DNA of 14,848 nucleotides from an uncultured Collinsella sp. (lineage in GTDB: Bacteria > Actinomycetota > Coriobacteriia > Coriobacteriales > Coriobacteriaceae), in NCBI GenBank assembly GCA_900549455.1, contig UROM01000036.1, forward strand, positions 1-14,848, given 5' to 3'. The position numbers and the translations under genes are program-made. How positions within the stretch are numbered: position 1 is the stretch's first letter; every line of letters begins with the position of its first letter. This document shows, in pieces, positions 6,609 through 12,694 of this stretch. The notes below the pieces were generated by a model. It was not told the DNA's origin, ran no database searches, and was given only the letters and a program-made list of their open reading frames with translations.

Positions 6609-7268
6609 CTACTCTCTGAGCATCTCTTTGAGCTTGGCTGCCACGGCGTGGCCCAGGCTCTCGTGGCTTTCGGGCATCATGTGCAGATAATCGATATCGC
6701 CCGGCTCGGCAAAATCGGCGGCATTCAAAAAGTCGCAGCCAAACTGTTCGGCAACATACTTATAGTATTCGGCAAAATGCTCCGAGGCCTCGACGGAGTG
6801 CTCGTCAAAGTCGGTCATGTACACATCGGCGATCTGCGATTTAATCTTGATAGGCGCCATCAGCAGAATACGCGGGCAGGGCGCGGCTTCGGTCCAGGGA
6901 AACGCGCGGACGGTGCGAATCAGCGCCATGGCACCGTCAGCGATATCGGCAGCCCCCACGCTAAAGACCGTCTTGCAGTCGTTGGTGCCCAGCATAATCA
7001 CGATCGCATCCAGCGGCTTATGAGACTCGAGCAGCATCGGCAACGCGCGAATGCCGTTGAGGTTAGTGTCCAGATGGCACATATCGTCGCGCACCGTCGT
7101 TCGGCCGTTGAGCCCCTCCTCAATCACATGCCAGCCCTCGCCCAGATCACGCTGTGCCACGCCGCACCAGCGCACATCGTGCGCATAGCGCACCGCGGTG
7201 CCGTCGCGCATGCCCGCCGGATCATAGCCATAGGTATTGCTGTCGCCAAAGCACAGAATGTTTTTCAT
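6609..7268 (-). CDS. SGNH/GDSL hydrolase (esterase/acyltransferase type)
   Basis: This 219-residue serine hydrolase has the four SGNH blocks: CFGDSNTYG with nucleophile Ser10, EEGLNGRTT (51-58) giving the block-II glycine, MLGTNDCK with Asn96, and DYLHMMPESH with the Asp193/His196 pair completing the triad. The order and wording (ILCFGDS, RYAHDVRW, VIEEGLNGRTT, IMLGTND) resemble the Mycobacterium smegmatis arylesterase/acyltransferase subgroup. No signal peptide or membrane segment is seen, so it should be cytosolic. The start follows GGAAGGG at workable spacing, placed only 19 nt after the terminator of the gene upstream. The natural substrate cannot be deduced; small acyl esters or a deacetylation role are plausible from the family. 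It is convergent with thiD. Confidence 0.9.
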   Translation of the reverse strand: MKNILCFGDSNTYGYDPAGMRDGTAVRYAHDVRWCGVAQRDLGEGWHVIEEGLNGRTTVRDDMCHLDTNLNGIRALPMLLESHKPLDAIVIMLGTNDCKTVFSVGAADIADGAMALIRTVRAFPWTEAAPCPRILLMAPIKIKSQIADVYMTDFDEHSVEASEHFAEYYKYVAEQFGCDFLNAADFAEPGDIDYLHMMPESHESLGHAVAAKLKEMLRE

Positions 7269-7287
7269 CGTAAGCCCTTCCTCTAGT

Positions 7288-7319
7288 AAAAAGCCGGCGG
7301 GAGCAGTCTCTCCTGCCGG
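7288..7319 (-). terminator. Intrinsic terminator after the PARG-like gene
   Basis: On the minus strand CCGGCAGGAG (7319-7310) pairs with CTCCCGCCGG (7303-7294), 10 bp with one G-U, closing a 6-nt loop, then C and TTTTT (7292-7288). It begins 27 nt after the PARG-like stop codon. It ends 19 nt before the SGNH start codon, so no promoter for that gene fits between. Confidence 0.85.
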
Positions 7320-7346
7320 ATCGACCTATCTGTCAGCACATACCGA

Positions 7347-8465
7347 TTACAGGTACTTGTGCCAATCGTCATCGTCCTCATCGTCCTCGGCGGCAGCCTG
7401 GGCCTGCTCGGCGGCACGAGCGGCTGCGGCGCGGGCGGCAACCTGGGCATAGGACTCCTCGTTGCGCTCGGGGAACTTTGCCAGCACGTGCTCGAACTTG
7501 GCAAAGTCATCGTCCCAGCGCGTAGAGGGCACGGCAAAGAAGACCTGCTTGACCTTGAAGTCGCCCGATGCGAGCTCCTTGCGGAAGAGCTCGGCCACGG
7601 CCTCGGCGTCAAAGCCGTTGTTGTCGCAGCCCCAAGCACCCAACACGAGCTTCTCGCGACCCAGCTCGTCGCAGATGGCAAGCACAAAGCGGATGCGATC
7701 GCGCAGGGCATCCAGCAAGGCATCGTCACCCACGCGATACTCCTGGCGAGCGCGCTTGGCGTTGGGCGCGGCGGCGACGATTACGTCGGCATAGGCGTGC
7801 ACGTGGTTGCGGTCGAAGCGCACCGCAGGCACCACCAGTGCACGGTTGCGGTAAAGCTCGCAGTTGATGTTGCGGCGACGGTTCTCGCCGTACCACTTAC
7901 GCTGCTTATCGAGGACGTTGTACAGATACGAATCGGCACAGAGTGTGGCCTCCTGGCCCAGATAGCCCTGGATGTAGCCACCGCCCGGATTGGTGAACGA
8001 GGCAAAGGCGAGCACAGCCATGTCGCAGAACTGCGCATAGCCGCGGCCGTTGTCCAGAATGGCCTGCGTGGCAGAGGCGTCGAGCACGGTGACCTCGGGC
8101 AGGACCGGAGCGGGCTTTTCGGCGGCAGGCGCGGGCTCGGCCTCCGCGGCCTCCTCTGCGGGCGCAGGCTCAGCCGTAACCTCGGTCTCTGCGGATGCAA
8201 CCTCAGCGGCCTCAGACTCCTCGGCAAGCTGTTCCTCGGCAGTGTCGGCCGCTTGGGCCTTAGCCTTCATCGCCGCGACAAATCCAGCAGGCATGCCATC
8301 GAACTCACGCACGCCGGCAAGCGAGCGCTCAATATCCTTGGCGCACGCTTCGGACACAGTCGCCACGTGACGCTCGGCGGCCTTGGCACGCGCCTCGCGC
8401 TTGGGATTGGGCTGTCCCGCGCGATTAGGCCTGCGGTTACGGTTCCTGTTGTCGACGTCTGCCAT
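7347..8465 (-). CDS. Microbial PARG-like macrodomain protein (TIGR02452 type), altered active-site motif
   Basis: This 372-residue protein is related to bacterial poly(ADP-ribose) glycohydrolases and the TIGR02452 family, which remove ADP-ribose chains from proteins. The core spans about 123-330: VLAFASFTNPGGGYIQGYLG (151-170), then QEATLCADSYLY, VVPAVRFDR, VIVAAAPNA (228-235), and LGAWGCDNNGFDAEAVAELF (275-294). The PARG signature is GGG-X6-8-QEE; here it reads GGG (161-163), then Q171-E172-A173, so the second, catalytic glutamate is an alanine. The usual GAWGCGVFGN loop is also changed. The N-terminus is basic (NRNRNRRPNR), residues 70-122 are an Ala/Glu/Pro low-complexity insert, and the C-terminus is Ala-rich then acidic (EDDEDDDDWHKYL). 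The start follows AAAGGTGA. It may bind rather than cleave ADP-ribose. Confidence 0.82.
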   Translation of the reverse strand: MADVDNRNRNRRPNRAGQPNPKREARAKAAERHVATVSEACAKDIERSLAGVREFDGMPAGFVAAMKAKAQAADTAEEQLAEESEAAEVASAETEVTAEPAPAEEAAEAEPAPAAEKPAPVLPEVTVLDASATQAILDNGRGYAQFCDMAVLAFASFTNPGGGYIQGYLGQEATLCADSYLYNVLDKQRKWYGENRRRNINCELYRNRALVVPAVRFDRNHVHAYADVIVAAAPNAKRARQEYRVGDDALLDALRDRIRFVLAICDELGREKLVLGAWGCDNNGFDAEAVAELFRKELASGDFKVKQVFFAVPSTRWDDDFAKFEHVLAKFPERNEESYAQVAARAAAARAAEQAQAAAEDDEDDDDWHKYL

Positions 8466-8531
8466 AAGTGGTCACCTTTCTCGGTCTCTGCCGCTATCGG
8501 CTTTTCCCATCCATGATACCCCGCCGCACAC

Positions 8532-8557
8532 AAAAAAGACGGCCCCGAAGGACCGCC
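8532..8557 (-). terminator. Intrinsic terminator of the Bax-inhibitor gene
   Basis: On the minus strand GGCGGTCC (8557-8550), a TTCG tetraloop and GGGCCGTC (8545-8538) form an 8-bp stem with two G-U pairs, followed by TTTTTT (8537-8532). It lies 46 nt after the Bax-inhibitor stop. The remaining 66 nt to the PARG-like start contain a TATCAT (8518-8513, minus) that could be that gene's -10. Confidence 0.88.
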
Positions 8558-8603
8558 TTTCGTATCGAGTTGCGCGCACGGCAAGCACCGCTGCAATTTG
8601 GCA

Positions 8604-9299
8604 CTAGTCGCGACGACCAAGGATGTTCAGAATGCGCAGGAACACGTTGATGATGTCCACGAACAGGTTGGATGCCATAAGCACGGCGTTGGGCAGCGTG
8701 GGCGGCACCGTCGTTGCCACATAGGTGTCGTAGCCGATGAAGCCGGCGAACACCACAATCACGATCAGGTCGGTGATGGACTGCGAAACGCCCATGAACA
8801 TCAGCACGATCTCGATCAGAATCGTGGCAAGCAGGATGCCAAAACCAATGCCATACACACGCTGGAAGAACTTGGGGAAGGTCACGCCCAGCGCACCAAA
8901 GACAAAGGTGATAGCAGCGGTGGCGATAAAGGCGGTGTTAATGGTAGGCAGGTCGTAGTTGGCAAGACCAAACGACGCCGTCAGGCCAAAGGTGCTCGCA
9001 AAGACCACGTAGCCCACGAGTGACAGGCCCACGGACTGTTTGCTGGCAGCGGCCGACATCATGACCATGCCGACGATGGTCAAAATAAATGAGCCAAAGA
9101 CCAGCGGCAAAGCGGCGCCGCTCATCATCATGCGCGCAAACGACATGGTGCTCGTAAAGTAAGCACCGGCGCCCATGGCGCAAAAGCCCAAAAAGATCAG
9201 GGCAGACATGACAAGGTTGTACGCGCGCGGCGACATCTCCTTGGCACGGCTTGCGCCGGTTTCGATGGGGCCCTTCTGATAGCCCTGGATATCGTTCAT
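8604..9299 (-). CDS. Bax inhibitor-1/YccA family membrane protein
   Basis: This 231-residue polytopic membrane protein of the BI-1 (TMBIM) family is related to B. subtilis YetJ, a pH-sensitive calcium leak channel, and to E. coli YbhL/YccA. About seven hydrophobic segments can be drawn (roughly 29-49, 62-83, 89-112, 119-139, 150-170, 175-195, 205-225). Two aspartates of the family's sensor pair are present, Asp191 in FIGYDTY and Asp215 in LFVDIINVFL, 24 residues apart as in YetJ. The C-terminus (NVFLRILNILGRRD) is typical. The start at 9299 follows GAAAGGA; an in-frame ATG at 9380 would add 27 hydrophilic residues encoded by the terminator region and is rejected. A terminator hairpin sits in its leader. 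Confidence 0.93.
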   Translation of the reverse strand: MNDIQGYQKGPIETGASRAKEMSPRAYNLVMSALIFLGFCAMGAGAYFTSTMSFARMMMSGAALPLVFGSFILTIVGMVMMSAAASKQSVGLSLVGYVVFASTFGLTASFGLANYDLPTINTAFIATAAITFVFGALGVTFPKFFQRVYGIGFGILLATILIEIVLMFMGVSQSITDLIVIVVFAGFIGYDTYVATTVPPTLPNAVLMASNLFVDIINVFLRILNILGRRD

Positions 9300-9312
9300 A
9301 CTTCGTCCTTTC

Positions 9313-9336
9313 AAAAAGTGCCGTGAAAGACGGCAC
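9313..9336 (-). terminator. Intrinsic terminator in the Bax-inhibitor leader
   Basis: On the minus strand GTGCCGT (9336-9330), loop CTTTC and ACGGCAC (9324-9318) form a perfect 7-bp stem followed by TTTTT (9317-9313). It serves as terminator for the small gene upstream (stop at 9383), but ends only 13 nt before the Bax-inhibitor ATG and abuts its ribosome site. Confidence 0.82.
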
Positions 9337-9358
9337 AGCAGATGACAAGATTCCTGCC

Positions 9359-9364
9359 ATTGTA
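9359..9364 (-). promoter_or_regulatory. Possible -10 box for the Bax-inhibitor gene
   Basis: TACAAT on the minus strand, between the upstream gene's stop and the terminator hairpin. Transcription would begin near 9352 and run through the hairpin at 9336-9313 before reaching the gene. No clear -35. Confidence 0.35.
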
Positions 9365-9382
9365 CCCGAATGCCGCGCACTC

Positions 9383-9721
9383 TTACCTGCGGCGTTCACT
9401 CTCGAGTGTACGGTCGAATGCCCACACCCACCAACGCATCAGATGAGCCTGCGAGCCATCCGGTCGCTCGCGCGCCTGTTCTTCCAGATACAGTTCGGTC
9501 GCATGCCCGCCAAAACGAACCTTATAGGTCGCCGTACGAATGCCGTGAACCGTTAGGCCAAAACCGGTGGACGAGACAATCTCGTCAATCGTAAAACAGC
9601 GGCCGTCGACCCAGCAGACGGTAACCGGCACGACTTGTCCGCCCGCGAGGATGCGGGCCACGACGTCCACATACTGCTTGTGCACGCGCCGAGTTTTGCC
9701 GTCTGTCTGTCGATATTCCAT
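9383..9721 (-). CDS. Conserved-looking small hypothetical protein
   Basis: I do not recognise a named family for this 112-residue, probably cytosolic protein. It begins with a basic segment (MEYRQTDGKTRRVHKQYVDV), then a beta-rich pattern: GGQVVPVTVCWVDGRCFTID (27-46), RTATYKVRFGGHATELYLEE (62-81), and a Trp-rich end HLMRWWVWAFDRT followed by ERRR. The layout (P-x-x-V-x-W-x-DGR-x-F-x-ID, then Y-x-V-R-x-G, then W-W) recalls small uncharacterised Firmicutes proteins of about 80 residues, from memory only. The start at 9721 is preferred over in-frame ATGs at 9742 and 9808 because the conserved-looking region begins here and a -10 box sits 7 nt upstream, implying a leaderless message; GGGG lies too close to act as a normal ribosome site. 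It is divergent from the phosphate transporter gene. Confidence 0.7.
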   Translation of the reverse strand: MEYRQTDGKTRRVHKQYVDVVARILAGGQVVPVTVCWVDGRCFTIDEIVSSTGFGLTVHGIRTATYKVRFGGHATELYLEEQARERPDGSQAHLMRWWVWAFDRTLESERRR

Positions 9722-9728
9722 GTCCCCT

Positions 9729-9758
9729 ATTATCGAACGCATGTTTGCATATTGTAAA
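9729..9758 (-). promoter_or_regulatory. Promoter for the small hypothetical gene, probably leaderless
   Basis: On the minus strand TTTACA (9758-9753), an 18-nt spacer and GATAAT (9734-9729) form a good sigma-70-type pair. Only 7 nt separate GATAAT from the ATG at 9721, so transcription would begin at or within a base of the start codon. Confidence 0.5.
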
Positions 9759-9914
9759 GCGAACAGACTGTGATTTTGGGATGTTGGGACGCGCGCGCAT
9801 GTCCTCATGGCGTGTTAGCAAAAAGAACACCCGCGGTCAACAGGGCTAATGTTCAATGTTAGTGCCAAAAAAATCACTTCTCCCATCAGAACTCGGTAAA
9901 GAAACCCACAGGAG

Positions 9915-9924
9915 GTGATACGAT
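9915..9924 (+). promoter_or_regulatory. Possible extended -10 promoter of the phosphate transporter gene
   Basis: GTGATACGAT, the same 10-mer as at 889-898, carries TGn-TACGAT and lies 47 nt before the pit ATG. The preceding AGGAGG would then be upstream of the transcript rather than a ribosome site. No clear -35. The rest of the 9735-9971 divergent spacer shows nothing else I can name. Confidence 0.4.
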
Positions 9925-9971
9925 TTATCATGTTTTTGTAACGTGCCTGCAAACTTCGAGAAAGCCCATAT

Positions 9972-11021
9972 ATGGACGTAACGTTCTCAACCTTCCTCGG
10001 CCAAATTGTGTCGAACCCAGTCCTTGCCGTCACCGTGATCCTCGCGCTCGGCGCCATCTTCGTCAATGGATGGACCGACGCGCCCAACGCCATCGCGACC
10101 TGCGTCACTACGCGTTGCATGCCCGCCCGCGCCGCCATTCTCATGAGCGCCGCATTCAACTTCCTCGGCGTGCTCATCATGACGCACTTTAACGCGAGCG
10201 TCGCCAACACCATCTCACATATCGTCGACTTTGGCGGAAACAGCACCATGGCGCTCGCGTGCCTCTGCGCGGCGCTGTTCTCCATCGTCGTCTACGGTGC
10301 CACAGCATCGCGTTTTGGCATCCCCACCTCGCAAAGCCACAGCCTTATCGCCGGCCTGACCGGTGCCGCCATCGCCCTCGGCGGCGCGAGCAGCGTCAAC
10401 GTCCACGAGTGGATGAAGGTCATCTACGGCCTGGCGCTCTCCATCGGCCTGGGTTTTGTCATGGGCTGGGTCCTGTGCAAGCTCGTCTCGATTCTTTTCG
10501 CCGCCGCCAACAGACGACGTGCCAATGTCTTCTTTAAATACGCTCAGATCGCAAGCGCTGCGGCCATGAGCTTTATGCACGGCGCGCAAGATGGACAAAA
10601 GTTTATCGGCGTGCTCTTTTTAGGTGTCGCCTTTGCCAGCGGGCAGACGAGCGTCGGCGACGCCGGCATCCCCATCTGGATTATGCTGCTGTGCTCGGCC
10701 ACCATGGGTATCGGCACCAGCGTGGGCGGCGAGCGCATCATCAAGTCCGTCGGCCAGAGCATGGTTAAGCTCGAGAAGTATCAGGGCTTCTCTGCCGACC
10801 TCGCGGGCGCCGCGAACCTGCTACTTGCCACCCTTACCGGCATCCCCGTGTCCTCCACGCACATCAAAACCTGCGCCATCATGGGCGTCGGCGCCGTCAA
10901 GCGCCTCTCGGCCATCAACTTCGGCGTGGTCAAGGACATGATGTTCACCTGGTTCTTCACCTTCCCCGCCTGCGGACTCATCAGCTTTGTCATGGCCAAG
11001 CTGTTCATGATGTTCCTCTAG
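9972..11021 (+). CDS. pit: PiT family inorganic phosphate transporter
   Basis: This 349-residue inner-membrane protein imports phosphate, usually as a metal-phosphate complex, using the proton or sodium gradient. The two inverted PiT signature halves are visible: FVNGWTDAPNAIAT (30-43) with PTSQSHSLIAGLTGAAIA (118-135), and SFMHGAQDGQKFIGV (200-214) with GIPVSSTHIKTCAIMGVGAV (290-309). About ten hydrophobic segments are present, and a basic loop (NRRRANVFFKY, 180-190) separates the halves. Length fits the compact bacterial form without the large central loop. The ribosome site is weak (GAGAAAG, 7 nt before ATG); an upstream AGGAGG at 9910 is too far away. It is followed after 67 nt by the DUF47 gene, the standard PiT partner. 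The symbol is by family analogy. Confidence 0.94.
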   Translation: MDVTFSTFLGQIVSNPVLAVTVILALGAIFVNGWTDAPNAIATCVTTRCMPARAAILMSAAFNFLGVLIMTHFNASVANTISHIVDFGGNSTMALACLCAALFSIVVYGATASRFGIPTSQSHSLIAGLTGAAIALGGASSVNVHEWMKVIYGLALSIGLGFVMGWVLCKLVSILFAAANRRRANVFFKYAQIASAAAMSFMHGAQDGQKFIGVLFLGVAFASGQTSVGDAGIPIWIMLLCSATMGIGTSVGGERIIKSVGQSMVKLEKYQGFSADLAGAANLLLATLTGIPVSSTHIKTCAIMGVGAVKRLSAINFGVVKDMMFTWFFTFPACGLISFVMAKLFMMFL

Positions 11022-11088
11022 CCACGCTGAGCGTCCATCCGGACCGCAATACCTCGCCCACCCGTCTTCGCCTCGAAAGGACCCACCC

Positions 11089-11712
11089 ATGGCAAAGAAA
11101 CCCGATTCGTTCTACTTTGACAACTACGTCGCCTGCGCCGACCTTGCCGTCCAGGCCGCAGAGTTGCTCATCAAGATTTTTGAGAACTTTGACCCCGCGC
11201 AGATCCACGGCATGCTCGAGGAGATGCATGCGATTGAGCATGCGGCCGACAAGAAGCACCATGAGCTCGAGGATGCCTTGCTCACTGCCTTTATCACCCC
11301 GCTTGAGCGCGAGGATCTGGATCTGATGAGCTGCTCGCTCGACACCGTGCTCGATCGTATCGAGGGCGTCGTGCAGCGCGTCTACTTCACTAACATCCAG
11401 AGCATCCATCCCGATGCCATCGTGATCGCCCACAAGATGACCGACGCCTGCCGCGCTATGAAGGACCTGATGGTCGAGCTTCCCAATTACCGCAAGTCCA
11501 AGACCCTGCGCGAGCTCGTCATCCAGATCAACACTATCGAGTCCGAGGCCGACGAGCTCTACATCAACGCTATGCGCAACCTGCACGTCAACGGCAAGGA
11601 CCCGCTCGAGGTCATCGCCTGGCGTGACGTCTACGCCTTTCTGGAGTACTGCGCCGACTGCTGCGAGAATGTGGCCGATGTCGTGGATTCGATTGTCATG
11701 AAGAACAGTTAA
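11089..11712 (+). CDS. DUF47 family PhoU-like accessory protein of PiT
   Basis: This 207-residue all-helical cytosolic protein of the DUF47 (Pit accessory/TIGR00153-like) family is related to PhoU. These proteins are routinely encoded next to PiT transporters and modulate phosphate uptake. The sequence shows repeated helical stretches with the family's acidic/histidine pattern: MLEEMHAIEHAADKKHHELE (42-61), TAFITPLEREDL (66-77), LDTVLDRIEGVVQRV (84-98), and a second-half copy INTIESEADELYINAMRNL (146-164) followed by WRDVYAFLEYCADCCENVAD. Length is standard for the family. The start follows AAAGGA. It is probably co-transcribed with pit (67-nt gap, no terminator between). A long hairpin follows the stop directly. 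Confidence 0.93.
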   Translation: MAKKPDSFYFDNYVACADLAVQAAELLIKIFENFDPAQIHGMLEEMHAIEHAADKKHHELEDALLTAFITPLEREDLDLMSCSLDTVLDRIEGVVQRVYFTNIQSIHPDAIVIAHKMTDACRAMKDLMVELPNYRKSKTLRELVIQINTIESEADELYINAMRNLHVNGKDPLEVIAWRDVYAFLEYCADCCENVADVVDSIVMKNS

Positions 11713-11717
11713 TTGGG

Positions 11718-11827
11718 GGTACATGTCCCACCGGTCGCGGGCCCGACCACTAATAACCTTTTTCACTCCGGCTGCAAGCAGAGTCGTTCAAAAGGTATTA
11801 GTGGTCGGGCCCGCTCCCTTATGTACC
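11718..11827. repeat. Long inverted repeat (110-nt hairpin) after the DUF47 gene
   Basis: The 18-nt arm 11737-11754 (GCGGGCCCGACCACTAAT) pairs perfectly with 11797-11814. After one bulged A, ACCTTTT (11756-11762) pairs with AAAAGGT (11790-11796), giving 25 bp around a 27-nt loop. Beyond unequal internal loops, GGTACAT (11718-11724) pairs with ATGTACC (11821-11827). No T-run follows on either strand. The stem is much longer than the terminators elsewhere in the window and may be a mobile palindromic element or an RNA processing/stability structure. Confidence 0.8.
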
Positions 11828-11997
11828 ACCATTGGGAACTTTGGCTGATAGTTTTAGCGCAATGGGGGTTTGGCTGAAGGGACCTTTGGTACCCGTTCGG
11901 ACACTTTGGCCCTTGATGAGCGCTTGGCTGATTGCTGCTTTGGGTACTCTTTGGGTTACCTTGGATTTGTTTGATTTTTAATTGTTGGAGGGCTTGT
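11828..11997 (+). other. G+T-rich spacer with TTGGCTGA repeats
   Basis: This non-coding stretch is about 70% G+T on the plus strand by hand count, unlike the rest of the window. TTGGCTGA recurs at 11841-11848, 11870-11877 and 11924-11931 (intervals 29 and 54), and TTTGG/TTGGG runs are frequent. No clear promoter or gene is seen. It ends in the nitroreductase ribosome site. Confidence 0.55.
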
Positions 11998-12528
11998 ATG
12001 TCGTATTTGGATCTGGCTCGGTCTCGGTATTCTTGTCGTGAATTCCAGGATCGTTCTGTTGAGCAGGCTGTGGTGGATACCATTGTTGAGGCTGGACGTA
12101 TTGCTCCTTCTGCTTGTAATAATCATCCAACCCGTGTGATGGTGTTGGATACGCCTGAGCTTCTGGAGAAGGCAGCTGCTTGTCAGCCTCGGTTTGCTCG
12201 TGATGGGTCCATCTTTGGCGCTCCGCTCATCTTCCTCATTTGCAGCGTTACCGACGACGCTTGGGTTCGCCCCTATGACCAGATGAACTCCAGCGCTATC
12301 GACACCTCGATTGTTTGCGATCAGATGATGATGGAGGCCGAGGGGCAGGGCCTGGGAACGTGCTGGGTATGCCATTTTAAGCCCGAGGTAGCCCGCGAGC
12401 AGTTCAGCCTGCCCGAGGGCATCTATCCCTATCACATGCTCGTCTGCGGCTATCCTGCCGACCACATCGCCGATCCTAAGCATCGCGAGGCCCGTACCAT
12501 TCCCCTCTCCGACTTCCTCCTCAAGTAG
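11998..12528 (+). CDS. Nitroreductase family protein (FMN-dependent)
   Basis: This 176-residue member of the nitroreductase superfamily consists of FMN enzymes that use NAD(P)H to reduce nitro compounds, quinones or similar acceptors. The N-terminal FMN phosphate-binding pattern SRYSCREFQDRSV (9-21) is present, followed by APSACNNHPTRVMVLD (36-51), a mid-protein hydrophobic strand GAPLIFLICSV, and the C-terminal flavin loop GQGLGTCWVCHFKPE (116-130) with VCGYPAD (149-155). It is short but within the range of compact members. The ATG at 11998 follows GGAGGG; an in-frame ATG at 11932 lies in the G+T-rich spacer and has no ribosome site. Codons 2-70 end in T 39 times and in C 3 times, whereas codons 71-129 end in C 27 times and in T 13 times, pointing to a mosaic gene. 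Substrate unknown. Confidence 0.88.
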   Translation: MSYLDLARSRYSCREFQDRSVEQAVVDTIVEAGRIAPSACNNHPTRVMVLDTPELLEKAAACQPRFARDGSIFGAPLIFLICSVTDDAWVRPYDQMNSSAIDTSIVCDQMMMEAEGQGLGTCWVCHFKPEVAREQFSLPEGIYPYHMLVCGYPADHIADPKHREARTIPLSDFLLK

Positions 12529-12572
12529 TTTTTGGCACATACCCTAAAAACTACCTTTTATCGCGCGTCCTT

Positions 12573-12616
12573 CGCCGAGTTCTGCCCTATCACATGCAGA
12601 GCTCGGCGTTTTGTTT
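12573..12616 (+). terminator. Intrinsic terminator of the nitroreductase gene
   Basis: CGCCGAGTTCTGC (12573-12585) pairs with GCAGAGCTCGGCG (12596-12608), 13 bp with one G-U and a 10-nt loop, followed by TTTTGTTT. It starts 45 nt after the stop codon. Confidence 0.9.
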
Positions 12617-12636
12617 CCCAACCCGTATGCAGCCAC

Positions 12637-12665
12637 AAAAAAGGAGCCCGCAGGCGCGAGCTCCT
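12637..12665 (-). terminator. Intrinsic terminator of the divIVA end of the cluster
   Basis: On the minus strand AGGAGCTCGC (12665-12656), loop GCCT and GCGGGCTCCT (12651-12642) form a 10-bp stem with one T-G pair, then a run of T (12642-12637). It lies about 30 nt after the divIVA stop and back to back with the nitroreductase terminator. Confidence 0.9.
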
Positions 12666-12694
12666 CTTAAGGGCACTAGATTGTAGCTCTGGAG

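Noticed and set aside
6591..6612. GTAGCGC/GCGCTAC hairpin at the SGNH hydrolase stop codon
   Set aside because: A 7-bp stem overlapping the stop codon and followed on the minus strand by AAAAGTT; no T-tract, so not a terminator.
7359..8516. 385-codon open frame antisense to the PARG-like gene
   Set aside because: It mirrors the GC-rich, Ala/Glu-coding PARG-like gene. The opposite strand has the ribosome site, the terminator and recognisable motifs.
9910..9941. AGGAGG followed by a three-codon frame (ATG TTT TTG TAA) before pit
   Set aside because: Spacing of 14 nt is too long for efficient initiation, and an extended -10 overlaps the site, so AGGAGG is probably not transcribed.
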